Part shown: positions 29,761 through 41,660 of the stretch, piece by piece
How the letters are laid out: every line of letters begins with the position of its first letter
Position numbering within the stretch: position 1 is the first letter of the stretch
Assembly (NCBI RefSeq): GCF_965638725.1
Contig: NC_134970.1
Location: 2,671,001-2,735,000, forward strand
Direction: 5' to 3'
DNA length: 64,000 nucleotides
Source: Aptenodytes patagonicus
Taxonomy: Eukaryota; Chordata; Aves; Sphenisciformes; Spheniscidae
Notes under the pieces: generated by a model
The model's database searches: none
The model's input: the letters and a program-made list of their open reading frames with translations, nothing else
What the model was told of the DNA's origin: nothing
Program-made: the position numbers and the translations under genes

Positions 29761-31188
29761 GAGAGCGCTGCTTTCGAGAAAATTAAGAGGCTGTATCAGG
29801 CAGGCGATCTAATTCACGACTTACATCTTTCCCCTTTCTATGCGAATCGCAGCTGAACCCCTTCTGAGGTCATTCTCCATTAGCAAAATAAGAAATGAGG
29901 AGAAAAATAAAGTCTGTAGAGTCTCGGAAATGGTTCATTTAAAGTCTTTGCTGAAGTTTTCTTCTGGTTAGTCTTTTAATTTGACTTTAAGAAACCTTTT
30001 TGCAGCTGTGTTTTGACTTTGTGGCTATGGAAAATCTGCCCTTCACCAAAACAACTTCAAAATACCGTAACTGCCATTACCTCTCCTTCACTGGCCAAAC
30101 CAAGATAATCCCTGGAGAATACGATGACTGGGACTTGGCTTCCCGTTGGCAAACCTCTTCTCTTGGAATTTGTGCTGAAGTTCAGTGCATACTTACCAGT
30201 CTGTTTTCCCTCAGAAGTGCCATCAAGTGAATAATAGGTAGTGGAGAGCCATTTAAATCCAGTTAAGTAGCTCCTTACTTATTCCAGACTATCAAAAAGA
30301 AAGAAAACAGCTATTGAGGGGTCATCCAGAGAGAAGGCCTCTAGCAGAAGTAATCATGAGTGTCAGGATTTAAGAACATCCAAAAATGGTGTTCACAATT
30401 TAACAAGCTTTGATTTAAGTTTGCATCCATTCTGCAGCACCGAGCTTTTCAGGAAACAAGCAATCCTTGGGGACCGTGTGGGAACAACTACTTAAAACAG
30501 TCTTTCCCCATAGCAGTTCTACTCCCTTTTTTCTGTCCCCTTCTCTCGATCATACTGTGCATTTGAAAGGAGAAAAAGGCAATTACCTAGGATGTCAGAA
30601 AGGTTGCGCTGTTTTACTGCGTGTCAGGTTGGATGCCTGAGCTTATCTTAAATTTCCCAGATTGGACTGGTCATTGCTGCTGCTTGGCTTGTAACAGGTT
30701 ACAAACGGTTCCCGGTGTGACTGTGTCCCAGCAAATACTTACTGACTGTTCAGGACTTGCTTTCCCCTTGCTCCGCGGAAGAGCTCATTAGTGCCTCAGC
30801 CCTTCACCATGAACATGGAGTCTCCAGAGACCCCAGCTGTTCAGATTGGGAAGAACCTCGAGGGATGAAATCAGGAGCCACCCAGGCCTCTGCCCCTGGA
30901 AGTACCGGGGCAGGACCAGCCGGGACCTCTTCACCCAAGGGCTGCCCAGCACCCTCGGCTGACCCGCTCGGGTCTAAGCCATCTCACGCTTTACTCCGGT
31001 CAGCTCCACAAAAGCAGAACTGTTGAGCTGATTCACTTTGACTTCCTCCATTAACAACAGCCTGCCTGAAGTGAGGCAAAAATCAAGCAAATGAGGTGAA
31101 GAATGAGGTTTTCAGAGGAGGCAGAGTCAGGTCCCGATCATTAACGCTTATGTAGTTTTTAAACGTTTCCCAACACTGTCATTGCGTT

Positions 31189-31203
31189 TCTCTCTCTCTC
31201 TCT
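31189..31203. repeat. TC dinucleotide microsatellite
   Basis: A short perfect TC run of about seven units in the intergenic region. Confidence 0.85.
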
Positions 31204-34200
31204 GGTGACAGACTCTGCTGCTGCTTCACCTGTTTCCAAGCTGAGGTCCAAGACAAAACAACAATAAAATTCTATGTTTAATCTAACAGGGCCTCCCAGC
31301 AGTACATACTTTGTTGGAACTTATTAACCAGCTCCCAGCTTGTTCCCTGCATAATCAGTTTGTGCTTCAAAGTCCCTGCTAGCAGAGCTAAATGATGGTG
31401 TTAAATTCACTCATGTATAAAATTAATTAGTTTTGGGGCAGGACAGTGGATATTGGTTGTCAGAAGTTGGGATATCAGTCGAATGCTCAGGGCTCTGGGG
31501 ACCTTTGTAACTTCCCAAGCAATACCTTGTGCTCTTCTATCCTGAATGTGGTCTTTCAAGTGGGGCGGATGAGAAGAGCACTGGTGGCTCCCTGCAGCGT
31601 TCAGAAGTACAAGAATCATCCTTGAGTGGAGCAAAAAGCTGTGCTTGCTCCCGTTAAAGGCAGAGGGACTGCTCCCGCACTTAGCATAAATGTACGCTTC
31701 CAAGGTCAAGACACGTTAAGCCAGATACCAATCGCCGCTGCAGAAATCACCCAGCATTATAATTCCCCTCAAAACCGCTCCACTGTCAGAGCTGCTCTGC
31801 TCTCCATCCGGGGGTGGTTGAGGTGTCCAGCAAAGTGTCCCAAGGCCAGGTTTCCCAAGAGGTTGTTAGTCGAGTCTAGAGTTCGTCGAGACCCCAGCCT
31901 GGCTGCTGGAACTAACAGGGGATTCTGTTACACGCAAATCAGCAGGAGGGAAAACAGCATCTGGCTCATCACCCGCTGAAGCAGCAAGCACAGGTCACAT
32001 CAGGAGCTGTCCCTTTTCCTCTGCATCTCTGGTTTCTTTCTAGGATAATCCTTTCCCAATTAGCTTTTGAGGACTTAGACATTTAGTTATTTAAGTCTCA
32101 CCATTGAAGCCCACAGTCCAAGAGACTCTGGACCCGTGAGGCATCGGGGGCAGGTTCAAGCCTCCTTGCCTCGCTTGGCTAAACACAAGGGGTTTAGCAG
32201 TGATTTTCACATTTCATCTCAATTCAACAGTTAGCTGTAAATCCGCCCCCCTCATTGAGGCTGTGCTTGCTCTCACCTCGGTGTGACAGGCACAATGCTT
32301 CGTTAAGCCTCGAGCTGGGATTTGATGCCCTGAATTGATATCAATGATCTGCAAGGAGAGCCAACAGCTCTCTGGCTTACAGTCCCAGAACGTGCCAGCC
32401 CCAAACTCCTGCCAGACTCGATGGTGATCTCTCTTTGGTACTTGATAGGAAGGCAAAAGCTCCTTAGATTTAAGCAGGCACAGACTATCTACTAAACGCA
32501 AGCAAATACTGGGCTTTGAAAGGCCCATTGCAGGACCGTGTATGCAAATCCCCATCTAATTTGGGCACAACAGGACCATGATCAGAGCGTGCTCTCTCTC
32601 ATTTCTCTGTTTTGCCAGGCAAAACCCCGTAAAACCTCAAACAACCAACACACAAAAAACCCAAGCATCTGTCCCTCCCACCCTCACCTTAAACACGCTC
32701 TGTGATTCCCTGTGCTCACCCGCTTCTGCAGCGGCTAACTCAGTGCGTGAGCTCCCCTGAAGACGGGATGCAGAACAGACGCAATTATTTTGTTGCTGCT
32801 ACAGCAATAGCCGTATTCGCACGCCCATACAGAAACCCTAAAGAAAAATCACCCGTTGATGCTTGACCTGCATGTTAATTTGGTTCATTTTCTAGACGAC
32901 AGCAGCTCGGTGAGACAGGGAGATAATGTAAAGGCCAATGAAGAAATCCATTGATTTCAGTCTGTGGTTTCCCTACCAGCAGGCTCTCGCTACAGACTGT
33001 GATTTGCTTGCATGATGAAGTGATAATCCATTACAGCCAAAAATACTGGTCCACAGATCATCTGAATTGTAAGTGATAAAACTATGCACTTGGCAGGTTC
33101 CAAAATGTCATTATTCTCAAACACGGGGCAACATTTCCCATTTGCAGCAGTGCTAAGTACATCCTCATGGCCTTTCAAATCTGTTGTGCAAATGCATATG
33201 AAAATAGCTTTTAAGAGATGCCTTGGCAATTAGCACTGTACGTGCAGGGAAGAGTCAGAGACAAAGCAATTGTCTGGTAATGTTAAACGGTGTTCTTTGG
33301 AGGCACACAAACCAGACTGCCACGGACTAATCCAACCTTCGACTAAAATAATCCCTTCAATCTATGATCTGCCTAAAAAATAAGAGTTATACTCCTGCCA
33401 CGGCTTTTACCTTTGTTCACCATTATCAGGCACTTAGAGGCACCAGGTCAGATACTTCTCAAAATCAATTTCTGAGGAGGGGGCAGAATCATTTCTATTC
33501 CACGCTGCTTGAATACCTTATTGGACAATCAGTACGAAGTGAAACAAGTTGCTTTTATAAGAGCTCTAGATTGTTGGCTTTACCATCAAAGCAATCAACC
33601 GTTCTTAATCACAACGGCTGTCTCCCCAGAGAAGTCCTGGTCTACACGGAGCTCTTCAAAAATAGATGGACAATTTTCCTACTTTGTAGACCAAAAATAC
33701 CAGTTTCTCCCAGCTCTTCACAAGAGCCCAAAAGGAATCAGAGGTTGAACTTCAGGTTAAAAAAAATAAAAATTGAGATGCAGAAGAACGTTCAGACATT
33801 TATCTACGGCTCCCCGGGAGGTTCAAACCTGATTTCCCGTTGAGTTGAATAATCCCCTGAACACTGGAGCATACACCTGAGTTAGATGACAAACACACCC
33901 ACCTCTAACGCTAACATTAGTGGGCATAATCCTAAATTTTCCCCGCAACAAGTGTCCATTCAACACCCCAGATGCTGGGGAACGGTGTCCGTGGGGTCTT
34001 TTAACCCACACAGGGCAGAACAACAGGGACAACGCGGCTCTGCACTGTGCTGCAGCTGGGTGCAGGATACGTCCCGCAGAGCCTGCCCCGGCCGGCAGCA
34101 CAAGTTCCTGCACCAGCCCTGTCACCTCGGCACCGACTCTGCTGCCGGTAACAGGTCTGGGCTGCCTGAGCTGACCCCAGCCATCCATCTCCCGGGCAGG

Positions 34201-37200
34201 CAGTACATTATGTGCAGCCGCTGTACTTTATCACCTTCTCCGCAGACACCCCACATCGGGAGAGGATTAAACAGCATTAACTGCCTTCCCAAAGGCTCCC
34301 ATCCTGCTGCTCTGCCTGCCAGAGAACCGAGATGAGAGCAGTCTGAGGATTAACTACTCTTGTCCTAACCAAAGAGGTGGTGGGTGGGTGTTAACAAAGC
34401 TGCAAGGGAAGGCTCACCACGCTTGTGCAAGCCCTCAAAGCTGGCGCCCATTTCCAAACAAGACCTGGCAGTGGTGATGGCAGTGCCACAGCCTTGGGCA
34501 GAGCGGGTTGGTGGGGAGGGGAAGGACTCCCCCGCATGGTGTCAGCTCTCACCAAACCCGCTGCTGTTGTCCGAAGGGCTGAAGTTGCATCCCCCAGTTC
34601 ACACCAGGAAAGTCTGCTCCCCTGGATCACAGTCAGAACCGATCTCGGGCAGCATCTCCTTTGGCGCACAGAGCTGTGGTACTCTCCAGCCTCCATGTCT
34701 GGGACCCCCACCCTGGCAATTCCTGTGACAGCAGGGATCATCAGAGCACAGTAACGAGCCACGGATGCCCAAGAATCAAGAGCTACAGCAAGAAACTGCC
34801 AAGCAAAGCCATCATCCCAGCGTTACAACTCCATCAACGCTACAAGGATCTTCTGCCCGCAGCCATTTAATTAGGAGAACCAGACAGCATATTTAGAGCA
34901 CAGCGTTCTGCTTCGTTTGCAAGAACCACAGCACAGGGAGGAGGCAGACCATTAGGGCTACGTTTCCTAGGAGATTTTCACACACTAAAATGGCGGAGGG
35001 GGGGGAGACCCACATTTCATGCAAGCTGAAGGTAGTAATTCCACTGGCACTTCTGATGCGTTAAGCGTGTCGAGCTAAACTACTAGTGAAACTACAATAA
35101 TGCGCTTTAATTGGGCTTATTTTGTCCTATTCTCCACATACACAAAAAGGCAGCAAGAAAAGGAAAGAAGTTGCTCAAACAGCTTGAGAGAGGCAGCACG
35201 TCTAGTAGCAGTACTTCTAGCGGCCAAGAACTTGTCTCTTAGCATCTTAAAGTCCCTGAGATGGACAGTTCAAGAGCTTTCAGGGCAATAATGTCAGGGC
35301 AGGTAAGAAATACCCAGTGTTTTAATTGAACGGGAGAGGCTGACCTCAGTGCTGGTCACGCGGGGTGAAGTCGTCCCACCGCGGCAGCTGCACGATCCCA
35401 GACAAGTTTCCCCATATGTGGGCATAACCTGGGCCTGACTATCAAACAGGCAACAACCTTTAATCATGAAGCCTTTAGCTTTGCTTTAGCAGGGAGAGTA
35501 CAGATCACTGCAGATGCTTCCCCTATGATTTATCGTTTTCTAATATATTGTCCTGAAACAGCTGCTCCTTTCCTTTCATAATCCTGATTGATGCCTCTCT
35601 TACCTGGAAGGCAATGGGTTCTGACTAACCGCAGCATTTCCATCAGGCAAGAAGGGGAACAGTACACAAAGCAGATCTGAGGTCATGGAAAGGTTCTCGT
35701 TCACTTCCCCCCTGTATTGCGTTTTTCAATTAAACGTATCTTAAAGCCTGTGCTTTTCTTTGTCTGCACCAAAGGAGAGGGAGGAGGGTAAGAGAAGCAG
35801 TTCCCCTCCCACCCCAGAGCAGACTGCCTCCAGCATCCCTGCGCCCAGGGACACTATTGCAACCCCGACTTCAGCTGCAGATGCCGGAGGTGAGGTGGGC
35901 TGAAGCGGCTGTCGGGGCTGATGCCCGAAGCAGCCCAAACACCCACCCTGCCGTGAGCTGCCTGCGGGGTCAGCTCTGCCAGCCCGGCCCCACACAAATC
36001 TGTCCCCACGCAGCCACGCTTGGGACTGGAGCCTGGCAGTTATCCGTGCGACCAATGCAAATTTCCTAGCAAGGCGTTTATTAAAAATAACACAAAACAT
36101 CCCATCTCTATAGGCTGTAGGGCCTGAAAATCCCACGCACAGATCAGACCTCCACTGTATAAAGCAAAATACGGGACCTAAAGAAAGCACCTTTCCCAGC
36201 CTGGCCGAGGTGTGACCGCTGCCTCGGTGGGACTTCAGACCCGGGCGAATTCTCCCGTCCCCGCTGCCCGCCAGGCAGCTGTTAACCGGCTCGTCTGTCT
36301 GTCCACACCAGAGCTAACAGACATATATTTTCCTCACAGCAGCCTGTCAGGAGAGGACAAGAAAATGGCATTTGTTTCCAGCCTTGAAATGTAATTTTGT
36401 TTTTTTATTATTAATTTTAAGGTTGTAAATGCTCTGGCTGTGTCTGGTTTTGAAATGCTACTGATGATAACAGCAAAAGGAGATGAGTGAGTGGGGAAGG
36501 AAATTGAAGCATTTCACAGCTACCAAAGTCTTTAACCATCCCTGGCTGTACAAGGAAACCAACAGGGAGAACGTAAGGATGATAAACAAGCAATTTGCTA
36601 TCTTGAAGATGCCTGTAGCTTCAATTTTTCCTCTGGCAGTTGCCTCTACTTAAGCAGACTGTTTCCACACATACGGGTCAAATGAAAAGACACAGCAAAA
36701 CAACAAGGAAAAAGTAAACTGTAATAGAGTTATCAGCTGCAATAACACCCCAGGAGTGGATTTATTTTATCCAACAGAAATGCTCTTCTCCGGCCTGCAA
36801 GGCATTTCAGGATCACCTTGCAGACCACGCCAGGGAGAGCGGGCTGGTCCAAACCCCACCGGTGCAGGCTGGCTTGCCTCCGTGGGTTTGGGGGGGCAGG
36901 GAGGGGACACGTGATTCAGGGCATGGTTTTGGGAGACTTGGGGTGTTTGGGTGGGCAGGGCTGTCCCCAAACAGCAGAGACGCTGGGAGCAGCGTGGAGG
37001 ACGAAGGGAGCGATGCTCTCAGGCAAGCTCGGCTGAGTCAAAGTCACAGCTTGGGCACAGCACCTCCAGGGACGGCAGCTCAGCCCCCCAAGTTTATGTT
37101 CAAGGCAATGTTTTTAAGCACTGATGCTTTAAAGTTTAGTTCTTTAATGCAACACTGTCAGCTTTTGTTATTCTGCTTGCCAATTTTTACAGCTTCACAT

Positions 37201-38674
37201 GGATTTCCCATTAAAATCAAAACTGCTTGTTCTGCCTAGCAGTGTCCCCAACAGGCACCGCTTTGGGGCATTTGCCATGTGTTTAGCATATTTATTTATG
37301 CACCCAGACATGCTCTCTAATATTAAGCAGCATCGGGGGTTTTAATTAAATGGAAAAAACAAATCTGAATGAGGGAAAGGGGGGGAGGAAAAGGGGAGAC
37401 TGACACATCTGGCTTATAATTACCTTAAAATTATAGAAGCTCCTGTCTTCAGTTCCCAGAGCTGTATGACAGATATTGCTGCCCAATTATACAGCAGAGT
37501 TTTCTCTCTCTGGAGGGTAATGGGAGTCACAGCACAAGTGTTGAACCAGATGTCCATTTAGAGACAGTTTAATATTTTGGGGCATTTCACATGGTATCAG
37601 GATGGACCAGGGCTGTGCTAAATCCTTCCACACTCCCAGTAACGGGTGCAACCACATGCTCTGTTTGATGACCACACTGCGGAGAAATTTGTTTCCCTCG
37701 TAAGACAGACATGGTCACTTTTCTGAGAACTCTTCACAAACATTGCAAGCAGCAAAAAACAGATTATATCAAGTTTTCAGCTTCCAAACTCCCCAAGTCT
37801 GAGAAAAACAGAGGACGGTCCTACATGGAGTTAAGTCAGTGGCAAGAGCGAGCTAGGCTTTTAAAGGTCCTGAAGTCTTTAAGAACTGGAAAGTCTCAGC
37901 AGTTTATATTTTCAGGAGGTGGAAGTCATTCATGGCTTAACTTTGACAGAGGATTGGCATTAAAAGTAGCTTTAGATACCAGGAACTCCAAGCCCTCATT
38001 CCTGCCCTCAGTCTTTCCAAGGAGATGATCCCAAGCTGCTATAAAGCAGTTGCAACACCGTTAATTTTACAGCATCTGAACCAGTGCAAAATGACCAAAT
38101 CTTGTTTTTTCCTGACCTGAACCACAAAAGGCATTTCAGTGATTAAATGCTAAAGACAGAAGACAGACCGAGTATGCTTTGTGCTGTCAGCAATATAAGC
38201 TTAACACCATCACATACCACAAATAAACCATTTATTTTGGAAAGTGAGCCAAATCAGCATTTAAACCCAAGCCAACAGATTTTATTATTGAACCAACGAG
38301 CTACCCACAAAGCAAAGTAACCGGCTACTATGCCAAATGATTTAGCAATCACAAAACCTCTGCCTCTGTGTTCTGCAGTAAAAGCACACAGGATACCAGC
38401 TGGTAATAGAAACAGCATTTCATGCGCTATGCTTCACGGCATGTTGATGCTACCAGCCCCCAGAAATTAGCTATGTAATACAGCGTTACCTTGACAAACC
38501 AAATGTTAAGAGCTTAGAAATCCAGTTACATGGTCCCATACCTCGGCATCGCACCCAGAGGGAAGGGAGGAAACACAGACCTTGCGACAACAGTTTTCAC
38601 AGTGTTTCAGGGCTCAGGTCACCCTGCAGCAGCAGTAACCACCAGTGCAGAGCCCAAAGGGCTACCCCCAATAC

Positions 38675-38698
38675 TGCGCGCGCGCGCACACACACACC
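38675..38698. repeat. Alternating GC/AC tract with Z-DNA potential
   Basis: Six GC units are followed directly by six AC units, giving 24 bp of strict purine-pyrimidine alternation. Such tracts favour left-handed DNA under negative supercoiling. It lies 2.3 kb upstream of the AVPR1B TATA-like box. Confidence 0.9.
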
Positions 38699-38836
38699 CT
38701 CCCTCCCCACCCCAGGACACAAACCACCGTAGCACACAAAGATGCACTACCAGAAAACAGCCACACTTTTTCCCCACAACACCTCCAACCCCTACTCCCC
38801 CAAGCCTAGGTTATGGGAAACAGCCTAAATAGCTGC

Positions 38837-38874
38837 GGGTGGGGTGGGGTGGGGTGGGGTGGGGTGGGGCGGGG
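38837..38874 (+). repeat. GGGGT pentanucleotide array, strong G-quadruplex motif
   Basis: A GGGT is followed by five GGGGT units, one GGGGC and a final GGGG, so eight G runs are separated by single bases. This far exceeds the minimum for an intramolecular G-quadruplex on the plus strand. It is in intergenic DNA upstream of AVPR1B. Confidence 0.95.
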
Positions 38875-41012
38875 CTGAACTGCCCGGGCACAGCTGGGCC
38901 ATCACCTCCAAGGGGCTCCCAGAACGCTAAACAAACCAGCACCGTGCTCGGCGAGCAATTCCCGAGCTGCTTAGTTGGAGAACCCAGCTCTGGTTTTGCT
39001 GAAACACGCACAGGCAATGCGAGCGACGTGTCAAAATGCTCAGGAAACCAGTGAAAGAGAATGGGTTTATTTTTTAATCCATCTGCTTGAAAAATTTCCA
39101 TGCTGTGATAATCTCTCTCTCTAAAGAAAATTAATTTCTATTTTCCAAGGATCATTTTTCTTTTGTGAATTAGCTTCGCTTTCCTCTGAGCGCCTTTGCA
39201 GAAGTATTCTCCCCGCAACTAAACTTAGGTAAATCTGGAGTAAAAGCTCTAACTCCGAAGGAATTGCTCCCAAATCAAAGTGGTGCCAGCGGAAGCCAAG
39301 TCTGCCCTCAAAACACTTCAAATGTTTCTTTCTCTCTGCAGAATCTGCCCCTCCATCTCTGCCTTCATCGCAGCTTTCCATTGCTTTGTAGGTTTTTTTG
39401 CACTCCCCTCTATTAATCTTCCAAAAAATCAGCTGTCTGATCACAAATATAGAACATTACATTATTCACTGAAATACCTTCCTACCTCTAACTCCAGCAC
39501 CTCAGCCAGGCACTTTCCTGTGATGGGTACTTTATATCCACAGGGTCTCTTATAAGGATGAATGTCTTTTAATTAGATACAAACTGCGCTCATTTATGGT
39601 TATTAGAGGTGATCTGCAAATCTTTATTCAGCAAAAAACAGCCTTCTTACAGGCAACTTAATTGTAATATCACAGCCAGTGAGCCAGAGCAGGCTCTGCA
39701 AGCAGCAAAGCTCGTGTCGAGCAGACGAGCGCTAGGAAGAAGCCTGTGTCGGTGCATTTCTTCTGTTTGCTGCTGTCATTTTTCCCCAGTAGAGAAAGGA
39801 AAACACATCAGCAATAGATGGGTGGCTTTATTTCTTATTGACATAATTCGATAGCCAGTAGGGGAAATACAAAGCCTTAACGTTGCAAAACAAAAGGGAA
39901 ATTGCGTATGTGTACGCGTATATTTGTATACGTATGCAATGAAAATATTTTGCAATCAGACACCACGTGGGAAGACACACTGAAGGCTCAAAAAAGAGTG
40001 GGGAGATCAGGAGAAGAGGCAGGCGAGCAGGTGCCCACGCGCCCGGCCCCATGCTCCGTCGCAGCTCTGCCGAGGCGGGCGAGAGGCGGCCGCGTTTCAG
40101 CTGTTGTCACATCTGTATTTTCAGCCACGCAATTCATAGTGCATTTGTCCCGTGACTGAGGGTGCTTCTGTTGTCCATCGCCTTTCCTCTGGCTCACACC
40201 ACACCTTTGCATGAAGTCTGCAACTGCTGGGGCCTCTTCTGCTCACTTCTCCCCATCAGCTTTTCCTTTCCCATGAAATTTTTCCGGGGACTGTGCAGAT
40301 GAGAGATGGGGCAAATACCGACAACCCGAGGCGAAGGCTGCTCTGTGGATGAGCAGGATCCTGCTCCCCACCTTCGGTGTGGTTTTCTGTCAGATGGAGT
40401 AAAATGATAGCATTTAACTGAGGACTAAGCAGGCAGACTTGGGCTTTTGCCATGTCTCAGGGACAATCTCCATCCCCTTCCTATACAGGAGGAAAGGCAC
40501 AGCAGATCAAAACAGGCAACCTCAGGACGTGGTGCCAGTAAATGATGTTTCCACAGACTTTGCTGCGGCGCTGAGACCCAGCTGCACAAAGCCAATGGAC
40601 ATCTGACTCCTGCTGCTCTGGTGGACCCGCACCCCCTTGTCCCCCCGTGCCCAGGCTCTCAGACAGAGGCTTCTCCTGCTGGGCCAGGAGAGGCCAAGGC
40701 AGAGATTCAGGGGGGATCTGACTAGCAGGGACAGTGCAAATCAGGGGCAGAGCGTCCCCAGCCCTGACACGCTGCAGAAGAGGGGATGCAGGGGACAAGG
40801 ACAGGAGGATTCCCAGCCTCCAGCTCTTGCCCAGAAATTGCAGTTGGTAAAAGCCGCTGGCAAAGCCCAGGGCTTGCAGCTCCCGAGAGAGCGGCAGGAG
40901 GGGAACCAGCTCTCACCTGCCCACTGCAGTGTCCGGCAGTGCTCAGCACAGCGGCAGAGCCGGCGCGGTGGAGCCAGGAGGCTGGAGCCAGCCGGGGAGG
41001 GGAGCTGCCAGG

Positions 41013-41020
41013 CTATAAAA
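41013..41020 (+). promoter_or_regulatory. TATA-like box of AVPR1B
   Basis: CTATAAAA sits in a GC-rich proximal segment and would place a transcription start near 41045, giving a leader of about 615 nt if unspliced. No other TATA-like element is closer to the receptor start codon. The assignment is inferred from position only. Confidence 0.5.
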
Positions 41021-41147
41021 CCCAGACCTGGGCAGGCAGCGTTCACACACACGGCGACCGAGAGCCACCGCCAGCAGACAGCTGCTCCGCTTCCCGCAGA
41101 GACACGGACGCTCGGACACCGCTCACCTGACTTTTACTATTCTTGGA

Positions 41148-41562
41148 ATGAAAAGGCCAAAGAGATGCAGCCTCTGTAGCTTTTTCTGTTACTTTTGCTG
41201 CACTAGAAAGAAGCAACAAAGAGGACTCCCCTTCCCCCTTCAATTTACCAGCGCAGGGGGAGAGGGGACACGCAAGATGAGCAGTCCAGGGAGAAACAGG
41301 GATTTGGGAATGTTTAGTGCAGATGAGAGAAAGATCAAAGACTGAACCAGGGGCTCTTGCACCTCTTTGCTTATCGAGAATATTTGCACAGAGCAGCCCA
41401 GCCAGAGAGGGGAATTGCAGCTGCGCAGCACAGGATTAGCGTGATGTTGAGCTGTTGAGGTGACAACCTGGACCGGTGGTAGGGACCACAGGAGGAGGCA
41501 TGTCCAGCCCCCCTGGCCAGGGGCAGAGGAGCTGGTGCAGCGGTGGTCAGGGGCAGCGCTGA
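41148..41562 (+). promoter_or_regulatory. Upstream ORFs in the AVPR1B leader
   Basis: The first ATG after the inferred start site opens a 65-codon uORF (41148-41345). A minimal four-codon uORF follows (41444-41458), then a 20-codon one (41500-41562), all ending before the receptor ATG at 41661. Upstream ORFs in the V1b receptor mRNA leader are known to restrain its translation in mammals, so these could act the same way. A spliced leader would remove some of them. Confidence 0.5.
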
Positions 41563-41660
41563 CCCCGAGAGCTCAGCCCCGGGGAGGCAGGGAAGGGTTT
41601 AACAGGCCATCAGAGACGAGCATTACAGCTGCCTGTACTCCTGCAGAGCTTCCCAAAGGG

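Larger units (their letters stand above)
29761..41000. other. Intergenic region upstream of AVPR1B
   Basis: No recognisable exon on either strand. The longest ORF (33364-33843, plus) has no protein-like features. The region holds a TC microsatellite (31189-31203), a GC/AC alternating tract (38675-38698) and a GGGGT array (38837-38874), plus mixed AT- and GC-rich sequence that may include regulatory DNA of AVPR1B or FAM72A. Confidence 0.6.

Noticed and set aside
33364-33843. A 159-codon plus-strand ORF in the gene-empty region
   Set aside because: No recognisable features, and a second long frame overlaps it; expected by chance in this much sequence.
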